Positions 22,509 through 30,339 of a stretch of 64,000 nucleotides of DNA are shown piece by piece. Position numbers and translations under genes: made by a program. Every line of letters begins with the position of its first letter. Positions within the stretch are counted from its first letter, which is position 1. Location: assembly GCA_029237695.1 (NCBI GenBank), contig CM055266.1:117383370-117447369 (forward strand). The letters run 5' to 3'. This stretch comes from Conchocele bisecta (lineage: Eukaryota > Mollusca > Bivalvia > Lucinida > Thyasiridae). The notes beneath the pieces are model-generated. The model worked only from the letters and a program-made list of their open reading frames with translations. It had not been told where the DNA came from and ran no database searches.

Positions 22509-22852
22509 AATAGGGGATTACGGCTGCACACAATGAGGACTGGATATACACGGACACCTGCACGTGTACATGTAATGCAATGGAGTTTCGTTCCCCTAGG
22601 GCAATGCCGGAGATGGCTACACTTATGTAGAAGACAAAGGATTTCAAATGTCGACTCACATTTTCTCCCACTACAGATAAACGTCAGCTTCCCTGTCGTC
22701 AAACTAAACACCATCACAACACTGCGTCCATTCCGCGCATTTTGATATCACATATGTCACAATTGATTCAGTATTTTATTTTATTTTAACACTAATCTGA
22801 CTCCGATATTCACATTCACTGTTTACACTTGTTGTTGTTGTTGTTTTTCGAG

Positions 22853-23790
22853 AGTAATGATTGCAAAAAAAGAAGAAAAAAAGTGTAATAAAAACGAAAT
22901 GTGTTAAAGAGACATTCTTATATGGCTGAGTCCCAGATCGGTCTGCGCATCACACGTTCCAGACGAGTGTAAACGATGTTTGCAACTGGGATTTCGTATT
23001 TGCGTATTTTACGGTAAATGAATTAGCAACACCGTGACAATTCCGCCTCCGAGCGTCGCATGAGACGGGATTACGGTGTTGCATGCCTGTTTTACCTTAG
23101 TCTAAGAGTCACACCGTTGGCCTCATAATGCGAAATCGAAAGATGTGAGCTACGGCTTAACATACAGAGTACATTTAAATGACATTTGTTATACGGAGTT
23201 GCTTTCACAGTGTAAAAAAACATAATAATACACTCATGTAATAAATACACATGTTTTACAAGTTATTTTACGCGTACAAGTTCAATATAGGATGTTGTGT
23301 TATTAATTACAATATAATATGTACATGTGCTGATTCAATACGATGTCCAATAGACCGGTCGACCGATTTCACTAGAAAATCGGCATAACTTTGTTTCCTA
23401 TGAAATCGGACAAGTATCCCATCAAAGCAACACCCATGTAAGATCAGTAGCCTATTTCATCAACATTGCAAAGTATACTTTACTAGCAAAGTATACTTTG
23501 AGGGAGTAATCATTTATTTTTCCTGAAATGCATTATTTCATATAGAACTAACAAATGCAGATATTTCATGATTAAAAGTATGCAGAATTATTATACTGAA
23601 TTTATTACATTATCACAGCCAACTTGGCTGTGATAATGTAATACATTCAGTATAATAAAAATTAATAAATTGATCATACAATTGAAAATTTCTCCCTCAA
23701 AGTATACTTTGCTACTAAAGTATACTTTGCAATGTTGATGAAATGGGCTACATGTATGTATTGAAAATAGGTATACTTGCTGAATTAACG
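22853..23790. repeat. Long dispersed repeat K, copy 2, with MITE F inserted
   Basis: It is nearly identical to 12055-12690 up to cccatgtaagatcag, then interrupted by MITE F (23448-23750), then resumes with tatgtattgaaaatagg. It therefore shows an approximate filled and empty site pair for MITE F. Confidence 0.85.
23448..23750. mobile_element. MITE family F, full copy
   Basis: The termini are TAGCC-ATTTCATCAACATTGC and its complement, with gcaaagtatacttt-type subterminal repeats in both arms and a central near-perfect palindrome around ttacattatcacagcca. It is about 303 bp and non-coding. Full relatives are at 36606-36908 and 50914-51217, and a half copy is at 31800-31940. Confidence 0.85.
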
Positions 23791-23822
23791 TTATGATGGC
23801 ATATACTGGAATACCGTGTGAG

Positions 23823-24005
23823 TAAACGTTATCCGCTTAGCGCAATTGATAATGGGCACGCTCCACACAAATGCAGCTTGGGTTAGATCCTCGACTGGAG
23901 CAGTATCTAAGATGGTATAATGGTCGCCAGATCGGACAAGTGGACTTCCCCCGGGTACTTCGGTTTACTTCCACATTAAGGACCACAATTACGCCTCCAT
24001 AGGTT
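23823..24005 (+). repeat. Probable tRNA-derived SINE head
   Basis: It has a degenerate A box (ttagcgcaattgata) and B box (ggttagatcctcga) spaced as in a tRNA, followed by ccccgggtacttcggttt, which resembles the conserved central domain of invertebrate tRNA-type SINEs. No tail is visible because family B begins near 24020. Confidence 0.4.
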
Positions 24006-24019
24006 TCAACGAAAACATT

Positions 24020-24456
24020 TTTATCCCGTCAACACAGTGCGTATGTGCCGTGAAACACGGTGCCGTGAAACATTTTTGATATCCAGTCAAAACTATTTTT
24101 GCATTTTACAGCCATTTGTAGGTGTTGACGGGATAAATAGAATAGTAGGTTAGTGCCGTGAATGGGAAAAAATATCTGGCGCGGCACGGAAACGGGATGT
24201 GCTCGGTAGAGCCTCGCCCATCCCGTTTCCTGAACCTTGCCAGATATTTTTCCCATTCACGGCACTAACCTAGTATTCTCTATCTATTTTCCTTATTTCT
24301 GAACCAAAGTATATGTTGTGACCACTCATTTGAACCGTCTCGGCGAGACGGTTCAAATGAGTGGTCACAACATATACTTCTGATGAGAAATAAAAAAATT
24401 CTTGAGCCTTGCCGGATATTTTTTCCCATTCACGGCACTAACCTACTATTCTCTAT
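24020..24456. mobile_element. Foldback family B, copy with extra arm
   Basis: Module 1 is bounded by ttatcccgtcaacac and gtgttgacgggataa (24020-24137). Module 2 is the palindrome starting tagaatagtaggttagtgccg and turning around the cacgg-gggatg-cccgtttcc centre. The right arm occurs twice, at 24232-24283 and 24395-24456, separated by an unrelated 34-bp-stem palindrome. Other copies are at 29795-30088, 38876-39140 and, diverged, 62507-62862. Confidence 0.8.
24308..24378. repeat. Perfect 34-bp-arm palindrome
   Basis: The arms 24308-24341 and 24345-24378 are exact reverse complements with a three-base spacer (ggc). The sequence runs agtatatgttgtgacc into a gagacgg turn. It lies inside the duplicated right arm of family B and is likely a separate foldback insertion. 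Confidence 0.9.
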
Positions 24457-24989
24457 ATACACGTACTCTTCTGCTTGTTTGCGATCGTTGTGATGTGAAA
24501 TAAAGTTCAGTAAGCTGTACATGGAAGATGTCTCGTTGATATACACTACCAGTGGCGTAGCTCCGTATAGGCACTGTAGGCCCGGGCCTATACGCTTTTG
24601 CGGATAATGAAAAAAAATGAAAATACGAACAATGCAATGAGGGTATAGCTATGGTGGTGAACTGTAACGACATCGGAAGATGATCAGCGGCGTAGGAGGG
24701 TATTGAAAAGTGATGCGGCCATACCCGCCGAACGAGCAAAGTTCGTGAAAATACTAGGAGGGGGGGGTGGGGGTGGGGGTCCGGGGCACGGTTACACGAA
24801 GCACCCAAATACACCCAAATCCACCCAAACATAGTCTAAATACGAGTGCTGATCCAGAAGTTCGTGGACAACGTCAGTTAACAGACCGAACATGGAGGTA
24901 TTCTTGAAATATGTTGCAGGCATGTGTCTTTATATATAATGAGTATATGTATGAGCTTTCGTGAACATATCTGGTTATTTATAGTTGCT

Positions 24990-25714
24990 GTGTTGGCGTG
25001 AACAATGGTGGTCAGAGCATAGCGCCGCAGGTCACGACGTCACTTGTTGTGACGTTACGTTATGCGGACAATACTTCGACGTTACTCACATAATTGTTTT
25101 CCGAAATATCGTCCATGAAATGAATTTCTGATGCCACTCAACCCACTTGCGGAGATCTTTTATACCACTGTGGTTCGAAAGAGCTTAAGATGTTTGTAGT
25201 TTCAGTCCGTAACTCTGATATATCTGTGAATCCTCTTCCCATCAGTTCACTCTTCAATCGGAGGAATAACGCAAAATCACAATGTGAAAGGTCGGGTGAT
25301 CATGGGCGATGTTTGAACATTTCCGCTCCCAACTTGGTGGGGGTGATGGCTCACATTTCCATTGACTGGACTGTTTTGATTCTGGGTTATAATGGCACAG
25401 CCACAATTCGTCTACTGTAATGATGTGATCAATAAATGAATGTCCAACTTTCTTCCATCTTCGCAAAAAAATCTTTGTTCCTTGAACAAGCAACTCCTTT
25501 TTTTCTGTACACAATATCATTGGAGCCGTAGGAGCACTTAAAAATCCCATATAGTCTGATATACTGTTTCATATTACAAACTTAGCTGTTCACTTAATTG
25601 ATGCAGCGTTATTCTCCGGTCTTCGTCTAGTCTAGCGTTTACCAGCGTAATGTTTCTTCGTCGGTCTATCGCCCCGAACATCGTCCGTAACGCTCATCCT
25701 ACAGTCGGGAATCC
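24990..25714 (-). pseudogene. Mariner transposase, middle and C-terminal part
   Basis: Minus-strand frames give RNITLVNARLDEDRRITLHQLSEQLS (25590-25680), the second helix-turn-helix region, then in the open frame 25254-25550 the catalytic start FIDHIITVDELWLCHYNPESKQSSQWK. There the aspartate of TVDELW is the first residue of the DDD/DDE triad. Later C-terminal text (KDLRKWVEWHQKF) is recognisable near 25140, in another frame. Stops and frame changes make it inactive. Cut-and-paste transposition is the family role. Confidence 0.8.
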
Positions 25715-25719
25715 TTTTA

Positions 25720-25923
25720 AGTAGTATACAGGGTATCACTTCATTACCGCGGGGGGTCAGGAATAGAGTAGACCCCACACTTACCCCCAAGGGGAAAATA
25801 TACGACTCAAAAAACCCTTAATTTTCAGAGCAAAAAGTATCTCCCAACTAATAAAAACAACCTCGTGTTTTTATTAGTTGGAAAAAAAAATAATTATCAA
25901 TTAAAGAAATGTCACAAGTAATA
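25720..25923 (+). repeat. Left terminal inverted repeat of Polinton-like element
   Basis: It starts AGTAGTATACAGGGTATCAC and extends to about gtcacaagtaat. It contains an internal hairpin (ccaactaataaaaac ... gtttttattagttgg). It matches the right repeat with only small indels in A/T runs, so the two ends are young or have been homogenised. Confidence 0.92.
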
Positions 25924-25942
25924 AAAATTGGATAAGGGCAAA

Positions 25943-26161
25943 TTAATAATAGTTTTTTACTATAAAGTAAGTGGAAAGTAAACCGCCACCAACAAGTAAA
26001 ATTGGTATAAATAAGTCGGCTTTAGATGGGTTATATATACCCGCTACGGATTTTATATTTGAGGATTGGTAATTATACAATGCTTCATCGGCGCGCCTAA
26101 ACGCCGCTAATGAGTCTGATTCTTCTTGTTTTTTTTTATTTATCCAATCTACGTGGTTCAT
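25943..26161 (-). CDS. Small membrane protein of Polinton-like element (72 aa)
   Basis: The N-terminal half is polar (WINKKKQEESDSLAAFRRADEALY) and a single C-terminal membrane segment follows (LFIPILLVGGGLLSTYFIV, residues about 49-67). It is the last gene of the minus-strand block, starting 24 bp after the stop of the 50-residue gene and ending about 20 bp before the inverted repeat. I do not recognise a family. Small single-span proteins are common in DNA viruses and Polintons as minor virion components, but that role is a guess. Confidence 0.6.
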   Translation of the reverse strand: MNHVDWINKKKQEESDSLAAFRRADEALYNYQSSNIKSVAGIYNPSKADLFIPILLVGGGLLSTYFIVKNYY

Positions 26162-26185
26162 TCTACGAGTGTTTAAAAGAATTAT

Positions 26186-26338
26186 TTATTTTTCTTCATC
26201 TGTCATTTTACCCGGCCCGGGTGTTGTGTCATCTTCAATTACGTCTTCGACGCGGTTAACTACAAAGGTTACAACACCTGAAAAGACACCGGCAAGCGCT
26301 ACTCCTCCTATTGTTAATAATATTGCTGGTACTGGCAT
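26186..26338 (-). CDS. 50-residue membrane protein, Polinton-like element
   Basis: A short minus-strand gene, ATG at 26338 and stop at 26186-26188. It begins MPVPAILLTIGGVALAGVFS, giving a hydrophobic N-terminal span with glycine/alanine spacing. VVTFVVNRVEDVIEDD follows, then a Pro/Gly hinge and an acidic-basic end (KMTDEEK). It sits 49 bp after the fibre gene stop and 24 bp before the next start, fitting the compact block. A plus-strand frame overlaps it but lacks features. It resembles small virion membrane peptides in layout only; I cannot assign a family. Confidence 0.6.
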   Translation of the reverse strand: MPVPAILLTIGGVALAGVFSGVVTFVVNRVEDVIEDDTTPGPGKMTDEEK

Positions 26339-26387
26339 TATTATGATAGTATATAAATGTAATTAATTTTGTTTACATCAAAATTAA

Positions 26388-27145
26388 TTAAGTTCCGATA
26401 CCACGAATTCTACTGTTTAGATATTTAAACATCGTCGTCATTTCGTTTGGCGCGAACGCCCGAGGATATATCAACATTCCATAAAAATTCATATTTCCGC
26501 GATAGTTTGTGTCTCCCGGTAAGCTTCCTATATGTAGACTCTTTTCAGAGTCTGGTATGGTTGTTGTAAAGTTTACTGTAGCGTCTGGTGGTATATGGAA
26601 ATCGGATCTAAATAAATTAGCAGTAACGCCGTCGTATGTATATCCCCAAGCTTCTAATCTACCCCCAATTGGTGGATCTAAATTATCGACAAACAATCTT
26701 CCAGCCGGTAGTAATCCATAATCTAAAGTAACGCTGTCGGGTTTTTGTATATGCATGGAAAATCTATCACTACCACGACCCCAAAAGAACGCAGACCCCC
26801 TAGTACGCATCTTATTTTTACACAAATGAAAAATAGTGTAGTTTTATTTCTATTAGCGCCGCCGAACGTTCCACCATTTATATCAGACGCGATAAGATCG
26901 CATCCAATTTCTCCGTTGAATTTTAAGTAGGGTTGATTGAAATCGTCAAATTCTAAAAGAGGGGGTTGATTACCGGCCGCGAATGGAACGCTATTATAAA
27001 TATCCATAACTGTATTTATTTCACCATTATTCGAATATAAAACGCTTCTAACGCTGGGGATTAAACCAAGAACCATATCTGGATATGGTATACCTGGTAG
27101 TACCGCTTCTATCGCGTGTAACCTGTCGTCGTTATATTTATCCAC
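26388..27145 (-). pseudogene. Lectin-like (LamG fold) fibre C-terminal region, frame-broken
   Basis: Two minus-strand frames (26723-27145 and 26388-26825) make up one domain. The first has EFDDFNQPYLKFNGEIGCD and GGANRNKTTLFFI. The second has FFWGRGSDRFSMHIQ, RLEAWGYTYDGVTANLF, LHIGSLPGDTNYRGNM and the closing LIYPRAFAPNEMTTMFKYL. The W..D...G and Y-x-RA-x(4)-E features are those of concanavalin A-like/LamG domains that bind glycans or receptors. The frame changes near 26820 within a short T/A run. Only the parts are described here. It follows the stalk-like region at 27166-27988 and may be its continuation, with another slip near the CCC at about 27180. Confidence 0.6.
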
Positions 27146-27165
27146 GGAATATTGGCTATAATTAA

Positions 27166-27988
27166 TTAGGGTCGGGCGCCCGCGTCTACAGCCTTTGGTA
27201 GATTTGTTATTTTATTGTTAGACATATCAATATTACCGGACATGCTACCAACCCCACCGTGTAAAAACGCACCCCCAACAACACCAGCCCCTGCCATTTC
27301 ATTTCTAAGAGCCTCATAAACAACATCGGCATTAGCGTAAACTTCAGTTTTAACCGCCGTGTCTGATCTAACAATTTCCCTAGAAAGTAAATCTACGGAC
27401 GTTACTAAATCCGTTCGTAATATGTTATCTTGATCAGTATACCCGTCTTGGAGTAGTGTAAAAGAAGCTGCCGCTTCATCAGTAAGCGTTTTTTTAGTCG
27501 CCTCATCTCCAGAAACGGCATCCGCGCGAATTTCTACGTGAACGGTTGTCATATCATCTTTTAAATCGTCAATGGTTTTGTTAACCCCATCTATTAGTTG
27601 TATAAGTGCCGTATCGACGACGGTTTTTTTGATCGGCTAATTCTTCTGTAAACTCGTGCCTAATAACCGCACCTTGGATAATATCTTCATCTCGCAGGGT
27701 GGTTGCTAACTCCGCCGCCTCTTCTCTGGCCGTGGTAAACATGGCTGTTGCCTGATCCCGAGATATTTTATCACCATCTTCTATGGTATCTCTTAAGGTG
27801 TTTTCTAACGTGTTAACTTTCGTATCCATGATGTTTTTTTCCGTATTAATAAACGTTATTGTCCAATCATGAATCGTATTTCTAGCGGCTTCTATTTGAT
27901 TTGAGGTATATTCTGTCATTTCCACCTTCAAATCGTCTAGAAGGATATCTATATTATCCGCAATTCTTTTAGCTCCGTAAATGCTCAT
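27166..27988 (-). pseudogene. Fibre stalk-like coiled coil with trimer-type repeat, frame-broken
   Basis: Frames 27581-27988 (MSIYGAKRIADNIDILLDDL at the start) and 27166-27552 are helical and rich in D/E/T/K with heptad-like spacing. They are followed by a glycine-rich turn (GAGVVGGAFLHGG) and MSGNIDMSNNKITNLPKAV. The last motif (GxIDMxxNKITNL) is common in tail-fibre and virion-attachment proteins. A seven-T run at 27624-27630 marks the frame change between the two. Whether this is decay or a base-calling slip cannot be told here. The gene is divergent from 28043. Confidence 0.6.
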
Positions 27989-28042
27989 TATTATTAATTT
28001 TTGTAAATATATATATATAAATATATTTAAAATAAAAATAAA
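27989..28042. promoter_or_regulatory. Divergent AT-rich promoter region
   Basis: Only 54 bp separate two oppositely directed starts (27988 minus and 28043 plus). The spacer is almost pure A/T with a tatatatatat run, consistent with a shared promoter. No mapped start site. Confidence 0.4.
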
Positions 28043-28211
28043 ATGGCAACAACAACAAATTTTACTATAGTGAAAGACTTTAGATTAGATAATGTAAAGG
28101 CTATGCAGGCTATATTGATAAGAGAGGGAGATAATAGGATGAGAAGCACTAGAAAATATAAAAGAGCGGTTAATATTGCGAACGTGGTAGAAACTTCTTT
28201 AAGTTCTATAT
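28043..28211 (+). CDS. Unknown gene start, cut by assembly gap
   Basis: A plus-strand start MATTTNFTIVKDFRLDNVK followed by a basic, helical stretch (IREGDNRMRSTRKYKRAVNIANV). It runs into the N tract, and residues reported beyond 56 are undefined. No family recognised. The start is supported by the divergent spacing and by the absence of earlier in-frame starts. Confidence 0.5.
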
Positions 28212-28711
28212 NNNNNNNNNNNNNNNNNNNNNNNNNNNNNNNNNNNNNNNNNNNNNNNNNNNNNNNNNNNNNNNNNNNNNNNNNNNNNNNNNNNNNNNNN
28301 NNNNNNNNNNNNNNNNNNNNNNNNNNNNNNNNNNNNNNNNNNNNNNNNNNNNNNNNNNNNNNNNNNNNNNNNNNNNNNNNNNNNNNNNNNNNNNNNNNNN
28401 NNNNNNNNNNNNNNNNNNNNNNNNNNNNNNNNNNNNNNNNNNNNNNNNNNNNNNNNNNNNNNNNNNNNNNNNNNNNNNNNNNNNNNNNNNNNNNNNNNNN
28501 NNNNNNNNNNNNNNNNNNNNNNNNNNNNNNNNNNNNNNNNNNNNNNNNNNNNNNNNNNNNNNNNNNNNNNNNNNNNNNNNNNNNNNNNNNNNNNNNNNNN
28601 NNNNNNNNNNNNNNNNNNNNNNNNNNNNNNNNNNNNNNNNNNNNNNNNNNNNNNNNNNNNNNNNNNNNNNNNNNNNNNNNNNNNNNNNNNNNNNNNNNNN
28701 NNNNNNNNNNN
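28212..28711. other. Assembly gap of exactly 500 N
   Basis: A run of N, 500 long, is a round placeholder size, so the true distance is unknown. It lies inside the Polinton-like element. Confidence 0.98.
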
Positions 28712-29301
28712 TCTGTATGAAAATGAGTACCTAAGATAAAAGTTCCCCGTGAAAAGTGGTTCCAATTCCTTCATTATTCTATCGGTGTTGTCGGTTTGAA
28801 CCTTTCTTCTCATGGTTACTTCGGTTATCCTTCGCCCTTTATTTATTGTCTTGTCCTTCTTTTGGTAGTCCTCTAGAATTTCCTCCCCTTCCCCTATTAT
28901 ATTTTTTAATAACTCCGTTTCCTTCGCTCTTTTTTGTGGCTTCCCTATATTTTTACTTCGAAGGCCCAATTTCGCCTCATCAGCAAGTCTCTGTGCTATC
29001 TTTTCTACATCTTTATTTTCTATTTTCTTGAACGCGCCTCTGGCGTGGGCTCTGTGAAATCTTTTCATGTACTCCTCATTTTTTGTCTCATTTATAAGTT
29101 TGTAAGCCCCTTCTCCCTCAACCTTAGTGAAAATACAACTCCCATCTTCACCAACTCGGAACGTAATTCCCTAATTTTTGGTGAAGGGCTTTGTGGTACT
29201 CTCCTTTCTATCTTACCATGGCTTGTGGAAGATAATTTTGGAGCTTTTGTCATAATTTTTTCTGTGACGTGTGACATTTTTTTTCTCTTATATCTGAGCA
29301 A
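28712..29301 (-). pseudogene. Basic protein of Polinton-like element, cut by gap and frame-broken
   Basis: The minus-strand frame 29092-29301 begins MLRYKRKKMSHVTEKIMTK and the frame ending at the gap (29068 to 28712) begins MKRFHRAHARGAFKKIENK. The second frame is open upstream to about 29170, overlapping the first, which suggests one gene with a frame change near 29165. The text is strongly basic and helical (KIAQRLADEAKLGLRSKNIG, KKDKTINKGRRITEVTMRRK), so nucleic-acid binding or a virion core role is conceivable. I recognise no family. Its C-terminus is inside the N run. Confidence 0.45.
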
Positions 29302-29332
29302 ATATAATATTTCCCAGATAATATATTAATTA

Positions 29333-29538
29333 TATTACTTGTGACATTTCTTTAATTGATAATTTTTTTTTTTCCAACTAATAAAAATAACACGAGGTTG
29401 TTTTTATTAGTTGGGAGATACTTTTTGCTCTGAAAATTAAGGGTTTTTTGAGTCGTATATTTTCCCCTTGGGGGTAAGTGTGGGGTCTACTCTATTCCTG
29501 ACCCCCCGCGGTAATGAAGTGATACCCTGTATACTACT
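29333..29538 (-). repeat. Right terminal inverted repeat of Polinton-like element
   Basis: Reverse complement of 25720-25923, ending ...GTATACTACT at 29538, followed by TTTTA, the copy of the left-hand target duplication. Confidence 0.92.
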
Positions 29539-29543
29539 TTTTA

Positions 29544-29745
29544 TGTCATTTATAAACAAGAGATTGCCACACCCTTTTCATTCCTGATGCAATTTCCATA
29601 CGTTGCTTTGTTTCTACGGGCGTTGTCCCAAAGTTTACACAATATTGAATGATAGTCCTCGTTTTCTCACTTTCTGATGACGCTATTTTTGTATTCGAGT
29701 AAATCACTATATGCTGTCGCAGTTTTCGCTCTAAAATTCACACCA
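29544..29745 (-). pseudogene. Mariner transposase N-terminal part
   Basis: Minus-strand translation gives RTIIQYCVNFGTTPVETKQR then RVWQSLVYK, the first helix-turn-helix of mariner transposases, which recognises the terminal repeats. It stops at the Polinton-like insertion site. The remainder of the transposase continues on the far side at 25714 and below. This fragment is too short to have been listed as a normal reading frame. Confidence 0.8.
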
Positions 29746-29794
29746 TAACATCAAATGACGTCATAATATACAATGCTGACGTTGGATGAACATA

Positions 29795-30088
29795 TAGAAT
29801 AGTAGGTTAGTGCCGTGAATGGGAAAAAATATCTGGCAAGGCTTAGGAAACGGGATGGGCGAGGCTCTGCCGAGCACATCCCGTTTCCGTGCCGCGCCAG
29901 ATATTTTGTTCCATTCACGGCACTAACCTACTATTCTATTTATCCCGTCAACACCTACAAATGGCTTTAAAATGCAAAATAATAACCCCAGCCACCGTAC
30001 ATATTCATACGCAGTGATTAGGTCGTATTGACAGGATATCAAAAAAAATGTTTCACGGCACATATGCACTGTGTTGACGGGATAAATT
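29795..30088. mobile_element. Foldback family B, full copy
   Basis: The palindrome tagaatagtaggttagtgcc...ggcactaacctactattcta (29795-29936) is followed by the ttatcccgtcaacac...gtgttgacgggataa module to 30088. The module order is mirror-image to 24020. It is inserted in the mariner 5' region. Confidence 0.85.
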
Positions 30089-30339
30089 ACAAACGTTGGC
30101 CAAGGTTCTGCGCAATTTACTTTAAGGTGATTATAAATATTAACGCGGATGTCGCAAGAATAAGTTTGATTTGACGTCAATTTTGCGACTGCTCCGCATA
30201 TCATGGTTTTATATAAAGTCACTAAAAGTATGAAAATGATTTGAGTATATAATAACTTGAATATTGAACCATCTATAACGTTGTGTTCATTAATTATAGA
30301 CGATGTCCACGAACTTCTGGATCAGCTCTCGTACATATA

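Larger units (their letters stand above)
13977..22845 (-). mobile_element. LINE-A copy 2, near full length, split by LINE-C
   Basis: A minus-strand LINE has ORF1 (22508 down to about 17903, interrupted), ORF2 (18012 down to 14575) and a 3' UTR ending gaataaacg followed by an (ATT)n microsatellite at 13977-14002. A microsatellite tail instead of poly-A is usual in several LINE clades. The LINE-C insertion at 18396-20677 splits ORF1. The 5' end is not sharp; it lies between the ORF1 start and repeat K at 22853, near a ttgttgttgttgttg run. Several frame changes in ORF2 make it inactive as assembled. Confidence 0.85.
25720..29538. mobile_element. Polinton-like element with 500-N gap
   Basis: About 205-bp terminal inverted repeats (25720-25923 and 29333-29538) begin with AG, as Polintons do, and are flanked by TTTTA at 25715-25719 and 29539-29543. 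Polintons normally give 6-bp duplications, so 5 bp is slightly off. The genes are tightly packed: a minus-strand block of fibre-like and small membrane-protein genes (27988 to 25943), a divergent plus-strand gene at 28043, and a minus-strand gene entering from 29301. A run of exactly 500 N (28212-28711) hides the centre. Typical Polintons are 15-20 kb with polymerase, integrase, ATPase and capsid genes, none of which is visible. Either they lie in the gap or this is a deleted derivative. Confidence 0.65.
24843..30331 (-). mobile_element. Decayed mariner, split by a Polinton-like element
   Basis: The terminal inverted repeats CGAG-GCTGATCCAGAAGTTC at 24843-24875 and 30299-30331 match at about 31 of 33 positions and are flanked by TA on each side (24841-24842, 30332-30333), the mariner target duplication. 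Transposase pieces on the minus strand lie on both sides of the nested element: N-terminal at 29544-29745, the rest at about 24990-25714. A family B foldback sits in its 5' region (29795-30088). Without the nested insertions the element would be about 1.4 kb, a normal mariner length. Confidence 0.88.
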
